Below, piece by piece: positions 1 to 8,019 of a DNA stretch of 64,000 bases (position 1 is its first letter; the number at the start of each line of letters is the position of its first letter). The stretch is taken from positions 558,001 through 622,000 of the forward strand of contig JADJRD010000014.1 in NCBI GenBank assembly GCA_016712405.1. Reading direction: 5' to 3'. The translations under genes were made by a program, and so were the position numbers. This stretch comes from Cellvibrio sp. Its GTDB lineage: Bacteria; Pseudomonadota; Gammaproteobacteria; Pseudomonadales; Cellvibrionaceae. The notes under the pieces were generated by a model. That model saw nothing but the letters and a program-made list of their open reading frames with translations. It had not been told where the DNA came from and did no database searches.

Positions 1-130
1 CGATTGCCAAACCTAAACCTGTACCGCCGGTTTCGCTGTTGCGGCTGGCGTCTACGCGGTAAAAGCGTTCTGTTAATCGGGGGATGTGTTGTGAATCAAT
101 ACCGGAGCCATTATCGGTAACGAAAATATT
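1..130 (-). pseudogene. partial PhoR-like histidine kinase fragment at window edge
   Basis: On the minus strand this stretch encodes the catalytic-domain segment of a PhoR-type kinase: a DNGSGID box, then FYRVDASRNSETGG and GTGLGLAI. The same segment occurs in the complete phoR nearby: positions 1-64 match 1045-1108 with one mismatch (position 11), and identity drops sharply after that. The gene runs off the left edge, so its C-terminus cannot be judged. Its N-terminal side ends about position 130, where the antitoxin gene of the adjacent toxin-antitoxin pair begins. It is therefore a 5'-truncated paralogous copy, probably non-functional. Whether a full second kinase once stood here is inference. 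Confidence 0.75.
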
Positions 131-161
131 TTGAAAAGTACCTTCTCTGCTGAAAACTCCG

Positions 162-479
162 TCAGCGTGCGGGGTGCATCGGCTGCGCTACTAGGCGCAC
201 GCCTAAGGCTGCGCAAACGCGGCTGATCGTTTCAAAGCGAGGTTCGCTGCCGGGTCTAAGAGCTTTATACAGAGCTTCGCGAGCGATGCCCGAATCCCTT
301 GCAACCTGTGACATTCCTCGCGCACGGGCAATGTCACCAATGGCAGCAGCTAGCAGTGCAGAGTCGTTCTCTTCAAGAACGGTTGTCAGGTATGCCGCTA
401 CATCCTCTTCATTATTCAGATATTCGGTAGCATCAAACTCGGATAGTTCGGAAACCTTAATTTTTTTAGTCATAGTCAA
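162..479 (-). CDS. antitoxin of a RelE/HigB-type toxin-antitoxin pair
   Basis: This 105-residue protein fits the addiction-module antidote family that accompanies RelE/ParE-superfamily (Gp49-like) toxins. The N-terminal part, with the segment SELSEFDATEYL and an acidic stretch, is typical of the family. A helix-turn-helix follows at about residues 55-95 (RGMSQVARDSGIAREALYKAL). It should bind and neutralise the toxin and repress the operon. The start overlaps the toxin stop by 4 bases, so the two are translationally coupled, toxin first. An in-frame ATG two codons later (473) is an alternative start. The gene ends about 30 bp from the truncated kinase fragment. Confidence 0.85.
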   Translation of the reverse strand: MTMTKKIKVSELSEFDATEYLNNEEDVAAYLTTVLEENDSALLAAAIGDIARARGMSQVARDSGIAREALYKALRPGSEPRFETISRVCAALGVRLVAQPMHPAR

Positions 480-775
480 TCCTCCAAAGATTTTGCTAGC
501 GCAATGGCGCGCCGGATGTCGGCCTGTTGGGTGGACTTGTCGCCGCCGCCCAGCATCACAATCACCAGCTCGCCGTGCTGGACATAGTACATGCGCCAGC
601 CTGGCCCAAAATGTTCGCGCATCTCGAACACGCCTTCGCCTACAGGCTCCACGTCACCCAAGTTACCAAGTTGGGCTTTACGCAGCCGCTTGACGAGGCG
701 CTGTCGTGTCAGCCCGTCCTTCAGGCCTTTGAGCCAGCCGGAAAATTCATTGAGTTGTTTTATTGTGTAGGTCAT
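476..775 (-). CDS. RelE/ParE-superfamily toxin (HigB/Gp49-like)
   Basis: This 99-residue basic protein has the layout of the phage-derived Gp49-like/HigB toxin family. It opens with an N-terminal helical hairpin (FSGWLKGLKDG). A central segment (GDVEPVGEGVFEMREHFGPGWRMYY) carries the typical G..EMR.H.G.G.R.YY pattern, and a C-terminal strand plus helix follow (LGGGDKSTQQADIRRA). Relatives inhibit translation by mRNA cleavage; that activity is inferred here. It is the first gene of a two-gene operon with the antitoxin, and a palindrome at 785-800 just upstream of the start is a plausible operator. The pair lies between phoR and a truncated phoR copy, suggesting acquisition by recombination. 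Confidence 0.87.
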   Translation of the reverse strand: MTYTIKQLNEFSGWLKGLKDGLTRQRLVKRLRKAQLGNLGDVEPVGEGVFEMREHFGPGWRMYYVQHGELVIVMLGGGDKSTQQADIRRAIALAKSLED

Positions 776-784
776 AAATAAACT

Positions 785-800
785 GTAATCGAATGATTAC
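785..800 (-). promoter_or_regulatory. palindromic operator candidate for the toxin-antitoxin operon
   Basis: GTAATC-GAAT-GATTAC is a perfect 6-bp inverted repeat centred about 18 bp upstream of the toxin start codon. Antitoxins with helix-turn-helix domains usually autoregulate through such repeats. The assignment as an operator is inference from position and symmetry. Confidence 0.5.
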
Positions 801-940
801 ATGATGTCAATTCGGCGCTGCCGCCAATAGTTGTTTTGTGACAACAACTCACATTTTCTTTAAAAAAGGAAAAGAAAAATACAGGGATTAAATTGTATAG
901 AAAAGATTGTATGGGCTGAGTCTACATGTATGCCTAATGC

Positions 941-2230
941 TCACAGTTTCTCTTGAAGCCCAAACACACAAGTAAACGAACTTCCCTTGCCCACTTCGCT
1001 GGTGATTTTTAATTCTGCGTAATGGCGTAGCAAAACGTGTTTGACGATTGCCAAGCCTAAACCTGTACCGCCGGTTTCGCTGTTGCGGCTGGCGTCTACG
1101 CGGTAAAAACGTTCGGTTAATCTGGGTAAATGTTGTGCATCGATGCCGGGGCCGTTGTCTGTTATGGAAACATAAAAATGGTGATTATCTTGCCAAAGGA
1201 GGATGGTAATTTTGCCTTCTTTTTGAGTGTATTTAATGGCGTTAATTACCAGATTAGAAAATGCGCTGTGTAATTCTTTTTCATTGCCAAGATAAAACAA
1301 AGGTTTGGTGGTGTTGTTGCAAACCAAACCCAGTATTTGTTGTTTTTCTTGAGCGAGTATATCGGTTTCCGCTTTTATAACTGTCAGCAATTGTTCGATG
1401 TTAACCGGTTTGTGATTTTGTCCGGCCTCAGTGGTTTCTAATTTTGATAGCACCAATAAGTCATTAATCAGCAATGACATGCGTTTGCCTTGTTGCAACA
1501 TTTGTTGCAGGGGCTTGTTCCACTGTGGGGTCGAATTATTGTCTGACAAGGTTTCAACATAGCCATTAATCACTGTCAGTGGTGTGCGTAATTCATGGGA
1601 TACGTTGGCAATAAAATCTTGTCGCATTTTTTCTAAATTATTCAGCTGAGTGATATCGCGAACCACGATCAATTTTTCAGCGTTGCCGAAGGGGGTGATT
1701 TGAAATTGCAATTGTTTTGAGTTGAATCGTGGTGAGGGAAGTTCAAGCGGTTCGTCGTATTTCTTTTCTTCAAAATAACTAACAAATTTCGGGTGACGTA
1801 AAAAATTAATAACAGATTGTCCCTGATCCTTGGTGCTGAAACCTAGCATTCTGTGTGCGGCAGGGTTCCAGAAGTCCAGTTGTCCTTTTTCATTGAGAAT
1901 CACTATACCGTCTTTTAATGCAGAACTTATTTCTTGTACGCGCTTAATGACTGCCTGCAGGTTTTCTTTTTCTTTTTCTTGGTGGCGCTGTAGTTGGTAA
2001 ATGTTGTCAAAAATAATGCCCCATATACCGCTGGTTTCAGGTGCTTCTTTTTGACTTGTATCGACTAACCATCGATTCAGCTGCCGCATTTTTAGCAGCA
2101 TCCAACCTATGTAGAGGCTGCAACTCAAAAACAAACTCCAACCCATTTGATCTGTGAGTAAACCCAACACAAAGCCGGATAAACAAAGCAAAAAAATGCG
2201 CTGTAATTCTGTCGAAAAACCTTTAAGCAA
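941..2230 (-). CDS. phoR: phosphate regulon sensor histidine kinase PhoR
   Basis: This 429-residue membrane kinase senses phosphate status, probably through the Pst transporter, and phosphorylates PhoB. The N-terminus has two hydrophobic segments (about residues 12-46). A PAS-like domain follows (about 95-190, LKDGIVILNEKGQLDFWN). The HisKA domain carries the phospho-accepting His at about 212 in NVSHELRTPLTV. The ATPase domain has N (NAIKYT), G1 (DNGPGID) and G2 (GGTGLGLAI) boxes. It lies 41 bp downstream of phoB in the same orientation. Part of its ATPase domain is duplicated at positions 1-130. Size and order match the gammaproteobacterial PhoR family. Confidence 0.95.
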   Translation of the reverse strand: MLKGFSTELQRIFLLCLSGFVLGLLTDQMGWSLFLSCSLYIGWMLLKMRQLNRWLVDTSQKEAPETSGIWGIIFDNIYQLQRHQEKEKENLQAVIKRVQEISSALKDGIVILNEKGQLDFWNPAAHRMLGFSTKDQGQSVINFLRHPKFVSYFEEKKYDEPLELPSPRFNSKQLQFQITPFGNAEKLIVVRDITQLNNLEKMRQDFIANVSHELRTPLTVINGYVETLSDNNSTPQWNKPLQQMLQQGKRMSLLINDLLVLSKLETTEAGQNHKPVNIEQLLTVIKAETDILAQEKQQILGLVCNNTTKPLFYLGNEKELHSAFSNLVINAIKYTQKEGKITILLWQDNHHFYVSITDNGPGIDAQHLPRLTERFYRVDASRNSETGGTGLGLAIVKHVLLRHYAELKITSEVGKGSSFTCVFGLQEKL

Positions 2231-2271
2231 AATGGTAAGCCTCTGACAATATTTTTAGTTTCTTATTGTGC

Positions 2272-2970
2272 TCAGGCTTCAATACGGGTGGAAAAACGAT
2301 AGCCTGTTCCGCGCACAGTTTGTACCAAATCTTCATGGCCATCGACGGTGAGGGCTTTGCGCAGGCGTCGAATATGCACATCGACTGTACGCTCCTCAAC
2401 ATAGACATTGCCGCCCCAGACATGGTCTAACAACTGGCTGCGAGTATAGGCTCTTTCCTGGTGGGTGAGAAAAAATTCCAATAAACGATATTCGGTTGGC
2501 CCCATTTCGACCAATTGTTTATTAATAGTGACTCGATGGCTGACTGGGTCAAGGCAAAGTCCATTGACTAAAATCGGTGATGAATTACTTTGCGGATCGG
2601 CCCGGCGTAAAACTGCTTTTAGGCGTGCCACTAATTCACGTGGCGAAAAAGGTTTGGTGATGTAGTCATCAGCGCCGACTTCAAGCCCCTGAATTTTGTT
2701 ATCTTCTTCGCCTTTGGCGGTGAGCATGATAATGGGGATGCCTGCAGTCACTTCATCGCGCTTGAGTCTTCGCGCTAACTCAATGCCACTGGTGCCTGGC
2801 ATCATCCAGTCCAACAAGATTAAATCAGGTTTTTCATCCACAATTTGCGCGTGGGCATCTTGTGCATTGCTGGCCTCAAGGCAGTCGTACTCTGCCATTT
2901 CCAAGGCTACTCGCAACATGTCCCGAATCGATGATTCATCATCTACTATCAAAATCTTACGGCCTGTCAT
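2272..2970 (-). CDS. phoB: phosphate regulon response regulator PhoB
   Basis: This is a 232-residue OmpR-family regulator. The receiver domain has the acidic pair at residues 10-11, phospho-acceptor D54 in LLDWMMPG, and the conserved K of ITKPFSPREL. The C-terminal winged helix (about 130-230) contains RAYTRSQLLDHVWG and ERTVDVHIRRLRKAL, close to classical PhoB. Phosphorylated PhoB activates genes for phosphate uptake. A well-formed Pho box lies about 55-72 bp upstream of its start, indicating autoregulation. It is the first gene of the phoB-phoR operon. Confidence 0.96.
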   Translation of the reverse strand: MTGRKILIVDDESSIRDMLRVALEMAEYDCLEASNAQDAHAQIVDEKPDLILLDWMMPGTSGIELARRLKRDEVTAGIPIIMLTAKGEEDNKIQGLEVGADDYITKPFSPRELVARLKAVLRRADPQSNSSPILVNGLCLDPVSHRVTINKQLVEMGPTEYRLLEFFLTHQERAYTRSQLLDHVWGGNVYVEERTVDVHIRRLRKALTVDGHEDLVQTVRGTGYRFSTRIEA

Positions 2971-3024
2971 AACGTCTGCCCAAAAGTGTTACGTTTATGT
3001 TGCAGTCTATTAAATAAAACTAGT

Positions 3025-3042
3025 GTGACAAACTTGTGACAG
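3025..3042 (-). promoter_or_regulatory. Pho box upstream of phoB
   Basis: On the minus strand the sequence reads CTGTCAC-AAGT-TTGTCAC, two 7-bp direct half sites separated by 4 bp. This fits the known PhoB binding pattern (CTGTCAT-A/T-rich 4 bp-CTGTCAC). It lies in the phoB upstream region, where autoregulation by PhoB is established in enterics and pseudomonads. Confidence 0.8.
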
Positions 3043-3057
3043 TCACGAACAAACCTG

Positions 3058-3987
3058 CTATTTCAGAAACTTATCCGCCACAATACCTATAAATACAGCC
3101 AATCCTACCCAGTGATTATTGAGGAATGCTCGAAAACAGGCATCGCGATCACGAAAACGAATGAGCCACTGTTGATAGGCAAACAATCCAGCAACTATGA
3201 CTAGACTAGCGTAATAGGCAGTGCCGAGCGCAAATCGTTGACCAACTAATATAAGCGTGTAAATCGTTAGTATCTGCAGGCCGCCAGTGATAATTTTGTC
3301 TTGTTCGCCAAAAAGAATAGCGGTGGATTTAACGCCGATTTTAATATCGTCATCGCGATCCACCATTGCATAAAAAGTGTCGTAAACAACCGTCCACAGG
3401 ACTACCGCCAAATAAATCAGCCAGGCTTCTTGTCGAATACCGTAGGCTTCGGCAGCAAATGCCATGGGCACGCTCCAAGCAAATGCGGCACCTAATACAA
3501 CTTGTGGTAGATGGGTGTGGCGTTTCATAAAGGGGTAAGTGGCGGCGAGGATTAATCCCCCAACAGAAAGCAGAATGGTTAGGCTGTTGGTCATCAGCAC
3601 CAAGAAAAATGCGGTTACTGCTATTAATACACAAAGGGTCAAGGCTTCTTTGGAAGAAATTGCCCCTGCTGCCAATGGTCGATCCTGAGTGCGTTTTACC
3701 TTGCCATCAATGTTGCGGTCGGCAAAGTCATTGATGATGCATCCTGCTGAACGCATAAGGATCACGCCCAAAATAAAAATCAGTAGATTTTTAATACTGG
3801 GGATCAAGTTGGGTGTTGCAAGCCAAAGCCCCCAAAGAGTAGGCCAAAGAAGCAGATAAATGCCGATAGGTTTATGCAAACGCATCAGTTGCGCATAGAG
3901 CTTTAGCTGGCTGCTGGAGTGCCAGGGCAGTTGCTTATCGGCTTGCTGAATTTTTTTCAGGACTTTATTTTTAGTGGGTGGGGTCAT
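3058..3987 (-). CDS. ubiA: 4-hydroxybenzoate octaprenyltransferase UbiA
   Basis: This is a 309-residue integral membrane prenyltransferase. It attaches the polyprenyl tail to 4-hydroxybenzoate in ubiquinone biosynthesis. Both aspartate-rich motifs are visible: NDFADRNIDGKVKRTQDRPL (prenyl-diphosphate/Mg2+ site) and the second DRDDDIKIGVKSTA. Several hydrophobic segments separate them, giving the expected eight or nine transmembrane helices. Its substrate is made by the product of the next upstream gene, ubiC, 75 bp away in the same orientation. Length matches the family. Confidence 0.96.
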   Translation of the reverse strand: MTPPTKNKVLKKIQQADKQLPWHSSSQLKLYAQLMRLHKPIGIYLLLWPTLWGLWLATPNLIPSIKNLLIFILGVILMRSAGCIINDFADRNIDGKVKRTQDRPLAAGAISSKEALTLCVLIAVTAFFLVLMTNSLTILLSVGGLILAATYPFMKRHTHLPQVVLGAAFAWSVPMAFAAEAYGIRQEAWLIYLAVVLWTVVYDTFYAMVDRDDDIKIGVKSTAILFGEQDKIITGGLQILTIYTLILVGQRFALGTAYYASLVIVAGLFAYQQWLIRFRDRDACFRAFLNNHWVGLAVFIGIVADKFLK

Positions 3988-4062
3988 CTCGATAATCGCA
4001 ATCTAATGTTGTAAGAGAGGATCATGCCTCAATCGTCATCCGCTTGAAAGTATAGATCGCTG

Positions 4063-4668
4063 TTAATCCATTCGGCGTTGAGTAGTTGACTCGATATTCA
4101 TTACAAAATCCGGCAAAAAAACTTCGCTGACCAGTAACGGTTTTTGATCAACAAAAAACACCGATCTTCTACCCCAAACGCTTTGCTTCTGAAGAAGATA
4201 TTCAGGTAGATAATGGTGTTTTTGGTGAATTCTTGTGATTTCAATCGGGCTGCGTTGCAGATGGGTTTGTTTAAATAAAAATGCACCCAACGGTTTGCGG
4301 CTGGCCTTGCGTAAATGTCTTAGGCGTCCGGTCAAGCTGGATAAGGGTAAAAGACTGCGAGCAAAAACCCAAGGTTGATTGTTGCCGTACAAAATCACTT
4401 CTCGCACCAGAGTGGCGTGATGCTTGTTAAGTCCCAGCGCGCGCCGCTCATCTAATCGAATTTGGCCGAAGCCTTGAAATAAGACTTCAACTTTAAATTC
4501 TCCGTGGCTTTGTGTAATCAGTCTTGCTGTGAGCGAACCCGCATCTTGCAGCCAATCATGCAAGATGCGGGAGCAGTGCAATCGCATATTCAATCCACCC
4601 TTTTGGTGCCACTGTAATAGGGTTGAAAGCTCGCTTTGCGGGGAGTGTTTTGGGTGGGAATCGAACAA
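4063..4668 (-). CDS. ubiC: chorismate lyase UbiC
   Basis: This 201-residue soluble enzyme is predicted to convert chorismate to 4-hydroxybenzoate plus pyruvate, the first committed step of ubiquinone synthesis. Family-like segments include the WL.DAGSLTARL region near residue 40, a central VREVILYG..QPWVFARS..P (about residues 88-108), and the RRSVFF...PLLVSEVFLP C-terminal block. It is transcribed toward ubiA, matching the classical ubiCA order. A later in-frame ATG at residue 28 is a possible alternative start. Sequence similarity in this family is modest, but the context makes the call firm. Confidence 0.92.
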   Translation of the reverse strand: MFDSHPKHSPQSELSTLLQWHQKGGLNMRLHCSRILHDWLQDAGSLTARLITQSHGEFKVEVLFQGFGQIRLDERRALGLNKHHATLVREVILYGNNQPWVFARSLLPLSSLTGRLRHLRKASRKPLGAFLFKQTHLQRSPIEITRIHQKHHYLPEYLLQKQSVWGRRSVFFVDQKPLLVSEVFLPDFVMNIESTTQRRMD

Positions 4669-4822
4669 CCATCACCTCTTTATTGAATCAATATCATTGA
4701 ATTGGAATTTTTCGCAGTTTATCAGAGTTGCTCAGACGTTTTTCCCTTTGCATCAGGTTAGTATCGCCTGAGGTTCAATATCTGGTTACACTTGTCCATC
4801 AAAAGATTGAGGAGTGCCATTT

Positions 4823-5098
4823 ATGCAAAAAAATCATTTGGTGGTGATGCTAGCGAATGAATTGCAACTGAGTCCACACAAAGCTGATTTGGTCGTGTCA
4901 GCGATGCTTGAACAAATTACCAATGCCTTAAGTCGCGGGGAATCTGTAGTGTTGCCAGGGTTTGGCAGTTTCAAAGTGAGTGAGCGCGCCGCGCGTGAAG
5001 GGCGAAATCCCCGCACAGGTGAGACGATTAACATTGCGGCAAGTCAATCTGTCGCATTCAAGGCGGGAACTCATTTGAAATCGGCGGTTAATCCGTAA
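4823..5098 (+). CDS. HU-family DNA-binding protein
   Basis: This is a 91-residue histone-like protein. It has the N-terminal dimerisation helices and the beta-arm segment ending GRNPRTGETINIAAS, followed by VAFKAGTHLKSAV, the HU/IHF signature. HU proteins bend and compact DNA. Start choice: an upstream in-frame GTG at 4814 overlaps the Shine-Dalgarno GAGGAG (4809-4814). The ATG at 4823, 8 bases past that site, is therefore the real start. It stands alone, 23 bp ahead of the symporter gene. Confidence 0.92.
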   Translation: MQKNHLVVMLANELQLSPHKADLVVSAMLEQITNALSRGESVVLPGFGSFKVSERAAREGRNPRTGETINIAASQSVAFKAGTHLKSAVNP

Positions 5099-5121
5099 AT
5101 AACATTAAGAGAAATAAAAAA

Positions 5122-6423
5122 ATGTCATTAACCAATAAAATTTTACTGGGCATGATTGCGGGAATTCTGGTGGGGATTGGATGCAATCATATTTTGGATT
5201 TGCCTGATCCTCAATCAATTCCGGAAACTGATTTGGGTAAATGGATTCAAGCAGTATTGATTCAAGGTATTTTTGATACAGTCGGCCAAATTTTTATTGC
5301 ATCATTAAAGCTATTGGTTGTGCCTATGGTATTTGTGTCGTTGGTGTGTGGCGCTGCTGCGCTGGGTGGACACAACCGTATGGGGATGATGGCAAGCAAA
5401 ACCTTGGTCTTATATTTAATTACTACCGCATTGGCAATTGCATTGGCGATTTTATTTGCAGTCATTGTGCAGCCGGGTGCAGGCATCTAAGTCGCTTTAG
5501 CTGCTGATTATGTTGCACCGGCTGCGCCATCCATCAAAGAAACCTTTATTGATATTTTTCCAGATAATCCGCTGGCAGCAATGGTAGAAGGCAATATGTT
5601 GCAAGTGATTGTCTTTTCTATTTTGTTTGGCATGGCAATTTCGCGCACAGCCGGTGAAACCGGGAAATCTATGTTGAGTTTTTTTGATAACCTCAATACT
5701 GTAATTTTAAAAATGGTAATGATGTTGATGCATCTCGCACCTTACGGTGTGTTTTGCTTGTTGGTAAAATTCTTTGCGAATATGGGGTTGCCGGGTGTTG
5801 AGAATTTAGTTAAGTATTTTTCACTTGTATTAGTTGTATTAGTTGTTCATTGCGTGGGTGTTTATGGATTATTGTTGAAAATATTAACAGGATTAAATCC
5901 GATTATATTTTTCAAAAAAATGTGGAAAGTGATGGTGTTTGCATTTAGTACCGCATCCAGTAATGCCACCTTGCCAATTAATTTGCGTACAGTGGAACAT
6001 GATTTGGGTGTGGATAATAAAGTGGCTTCATTTTCTGTGCCATTGGGTGCAACTATTAATATGGATGGCACGGCAATTATGCAGGGAGTTGCAACAGTAT
6101 TTATTGCGCAGGCTTATCAAATTGATATTGGCATTGCAGGTTATTTGCTGGTAATTCTCACGGCAACCTTGGCTTCAATTGGCACTGCTGGAGTTCCGGG
6201 TGTTGGTTTGGTGACACTTGCTATGGTGCTCCAATCAGTTGGGTTGCCGGTGGAAGGTATTGCGATGATTATTGGCGTCGATCGCTTTCTGGATATGGTC
6301 AGAACTGCAGTCAATGTAACCGGTGATTCGGCTGTATCAGTTATTGTGGCGAAAAGTGAAAAACTATTGAATCTTGAAATTTTCCACAATAAAAAATTAA
6401 ATGCAGAAAATGATCCGGTGTGA
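5122..6423 (+). pseudogene. dicarboxylate/amino acid:cation symporter with in-frame stop
   Basis: Read as one frame this encodes about 433 residues of a DAACS (GltP/DctA-type) symporter. It has an N-terminal membrane half, the STASSNATLP motif (reentrant loop 1), MDGTA, and GTAGVPGVG (reentrant loop 2), all needed for cation-coupled uptake of glutamate or dicarboxylates. A TAA at 5488-5490, just after QPGAGI, splits it into a 122-residue piece and a 280-residue piece in the same frame. The sequence between the TAA and the ATG at 5581 is clearly coding (DYVAPAAPSIKETF). One base change explains the lesion: a fresh nonsense mutation or a base-calling error. Confidence 0.88.
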
Positions 6424-6436
6424 TTTTTTTAATTTT

Positions 6437-7093
6437 TTAATGTAGCTGGGAGATTTGTGGCTCTGAAAATTCAAAACGAATATCCAGTTTATCGGCTAAA
6501 CAGGGCCAGCGTTTAATTTCATCTGACCATCCTTTCATTTTATGGGTTTCTATATAGTCGCGAATGGACTCGCTCTCCATTTTATTTTCGTTTAACAATA
6601 ACTCTGCTGAAAATAAAACTGCTTGATCCAATAAATTTGCGAAAGGTTCGCCAATCAATTCATGTGCAATTAAATTCGCCATAGTATTATCCATGGGAGT
6701 CAAAGGTATTCCGGTTTTTGCCATAAAACGATCATTGATCTCTTCCAGCAATCTGTGAGCTAAGTAGGATTCATCAAGAAGTGCCAATAAGTGCGAATTT
6801 TCTTTGATTAGATCCGGTGGCGATAAAAAATAATTGGAAGCAACCGTTAGAATAGGTTGCACATCTGCTTCTATTTTGGCTTCACTGATAATGCTTTCGA
6901 TAGCCTCTATGAAGTCAGGAACGTGAGAAATATAGCGATCGACAAAATCAACCAGTGATTTCACGTCTTGGTTCGCAGGAAGCAAAATGGAGCCGTGCAA
7001 GAGTGGTCGACGTTTATTTAAAAACTCGATTAATTTTTCTTCGGTGTAGGCTTGTGATTTCGCCTGAAAAATAATGTGTCTTATAGAATTCAT
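6437..7093 (-). CDS. uncharacterised cytoplasmic protein
   Basis: I do not recognise the family. The 218-residue product has no signal peptide or transmembrane helix and is predominantly helical and acidic. Segments such as DFVDRYISHVPDFIEAIESIISEAK and DNTMANLIAHELIGEPF have regular hydrophobic spacing. It is convergent with the symporter (13 bp between stop codons). Codon use looks like its neighbours. Confidence 0.7.
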   Translation of the reverse strand: MNSIRHIIFQAKSQAYTEEKLIEFLNKRRPLLHGSILLPANQDVKSLVDFVDRYISHVPDFIEAIESIISEAKIEADVQPILTVASNYFLSPPDLIKENSHLLALLDESYLAHRLLEEINDRFMAKTGIPLTPMDNTMANLIAHELIGEPFANLLDQAVLFSAELLLNENKMESESIRDYIETHKMKGWSDEIKRWPCLADKLDIRFEFSEPQISQLH

Positions 7094-7209
7094 TTATGAT
7101 TTTTCGGTCTGGGTGTGTGTAATGCAAAATCATCAAAAATTTGTTTTTCTAACCCTAAACCATTGCCGATCAAACGCAAGTTTTTGCTAATACTATCTTT
7201 TTATAAGAA

Positions 7210-7235
7210 CCCATTTGCTAGATCAAACAAATGGG
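7210..7235 (-). terminator. hairpin downstream of the outer-membrane-type protein gene
   Basis: An 8-bp perfect stem (CCCATTTG/CAAATGGG) with a 10-base loop lies 25 bp past the stop of the 7260-7868 gene. On the minus strand it is followed by a weak U-rich run. A terminator role is plausible, not certain. Confidence 0.45.
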
Positions 7236-7259
7236 CTTTATGCTTTTTGATTATTGTAT

Positions 7260-7868
7260 TTAAAAAGCGCCGGATATTTTAAATCTCAGTACATTATCAA
7301 TATCACCAGTGAAATACTGTTGGAATTGTAATGACCAATCCAGATAACCACTACTTCGGCCAATGCCTAAAACCCCATAGAGCCCGCCGTTGATATCAAT
7401 ATCTTCCGAATAGCAATTGCTACAGCCACCGATGCTACGTTCAGACGCCAGCAAGCCTGCAACACCACCTCGAAGAGTGAAAAAACTCAGTTGATCGGCG
7501 CCAAATTGGTATTTAGGGCCATATTCAGCAAAAATTGTGAAGGCGCTAGCGCTGGATTCGGCATAATCCGTGTCCCCCCAGTAATCTTCGACGTACTGGG
7601 CAAATTCATCATCATCATTGTAAAAAATAAAGCTCATGCCTAAAGAAATGGTGTTGTCACTGGTATTGGTGAAGCGTTCGGCAGCAAAGCCGATGGCAGT
7701 GGCAGTGTCGCCAATACCCTGTTCCCAAGCTGCATCTTTGTCTATGTTCATATGGTCCAAGTGACCGGACCAGCTCCAAGCGGAATAGGGTGCTTCAGTT
7801 TGTTGAGCCTGAACAGATGTGGCCAGGAATAAAAAGCCTGAAAGTATTAATGAGTTAGTGAGTTTCAT
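7260..7868 (-). CDS. secreted outer-membrane beta-barrel-like protein
   Basis: This is a 202-residue protein with a clear signal peptide (LILSGFLFLATSVQAQ, cleavage after AQA). Alternating hydrophobic/polar stretches rich in Gly and aromatics follow, ending in RFKISGAF. The terminal Phe is typical of an outer-membrane beta-barrel. An internal CSNCYSED segment could form a disulphide. The start at 7868 is preferred over 7886 because AGGA lies 7-10 bases upstream of it. No specific function can be assigned. Confidence 0.75.
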   Translation of the reverse strand: MKLTNSLILSGFLFLATSVQAQQTEAPYSAWSWSGHLDHMNIDKDAAWEQGIGDTATAIGFAAERFTNTSDNTISLGMSFIFYNDDDEFAQYVEDYWGDTDYAESSASAFTIFAEYGPKYQFGADQLSFFTLRGGVAGLLASERSIGGCSNCYSEDIDINGGLYGVLGIGRSSGYLDWSLQFQQYFTGDIDNVLRFKISGAF

Positions 7869-7957
7869 AAAATAAGTTCCTGTCATGGGTAAAGAGCCTC
7901 AAAGGCTACCAAGATTAACTGTATTCAGCCTTAATGCACAATTGCATAGGGTTTGCT

Positions 7958-7987
7958 CGTGAATATATTCACGTATCTCTATATAAT
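7958..7987 (+). promoter_or_regulatory. promoter with overlapping 16-bp palindrome upstream of hisB
   Basis: A perfect 16-bp palindrome CGTGAATATATTCACG (7958-7973) sits just upstream of TATAAT (7982-7987), about 33 bp before the hisB start. Its left half coincides with where a -35 element would lie, so it may be a repressor operator over the hisBHAF promoter. The binding protein is unknown. Confidence 0.5.
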
Positions 7988-8019
7988 TCGCGCTCTTTCA
8001 GCCTGCTGCCGAGCGAATT

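Noticed and set aside
4814..4822. GTG start for the HU gene
   Set aside because: The GTG is part of the Shine-Dalgarno sequence that serves the ATG at 4823.
5581..6423. Separate shorter symporter gene starting at ATG 5581
   Set aside because: The region between the TAA and this ATG is coding in the same frame and family-like, so this is the 3' part of one interrupted gene.
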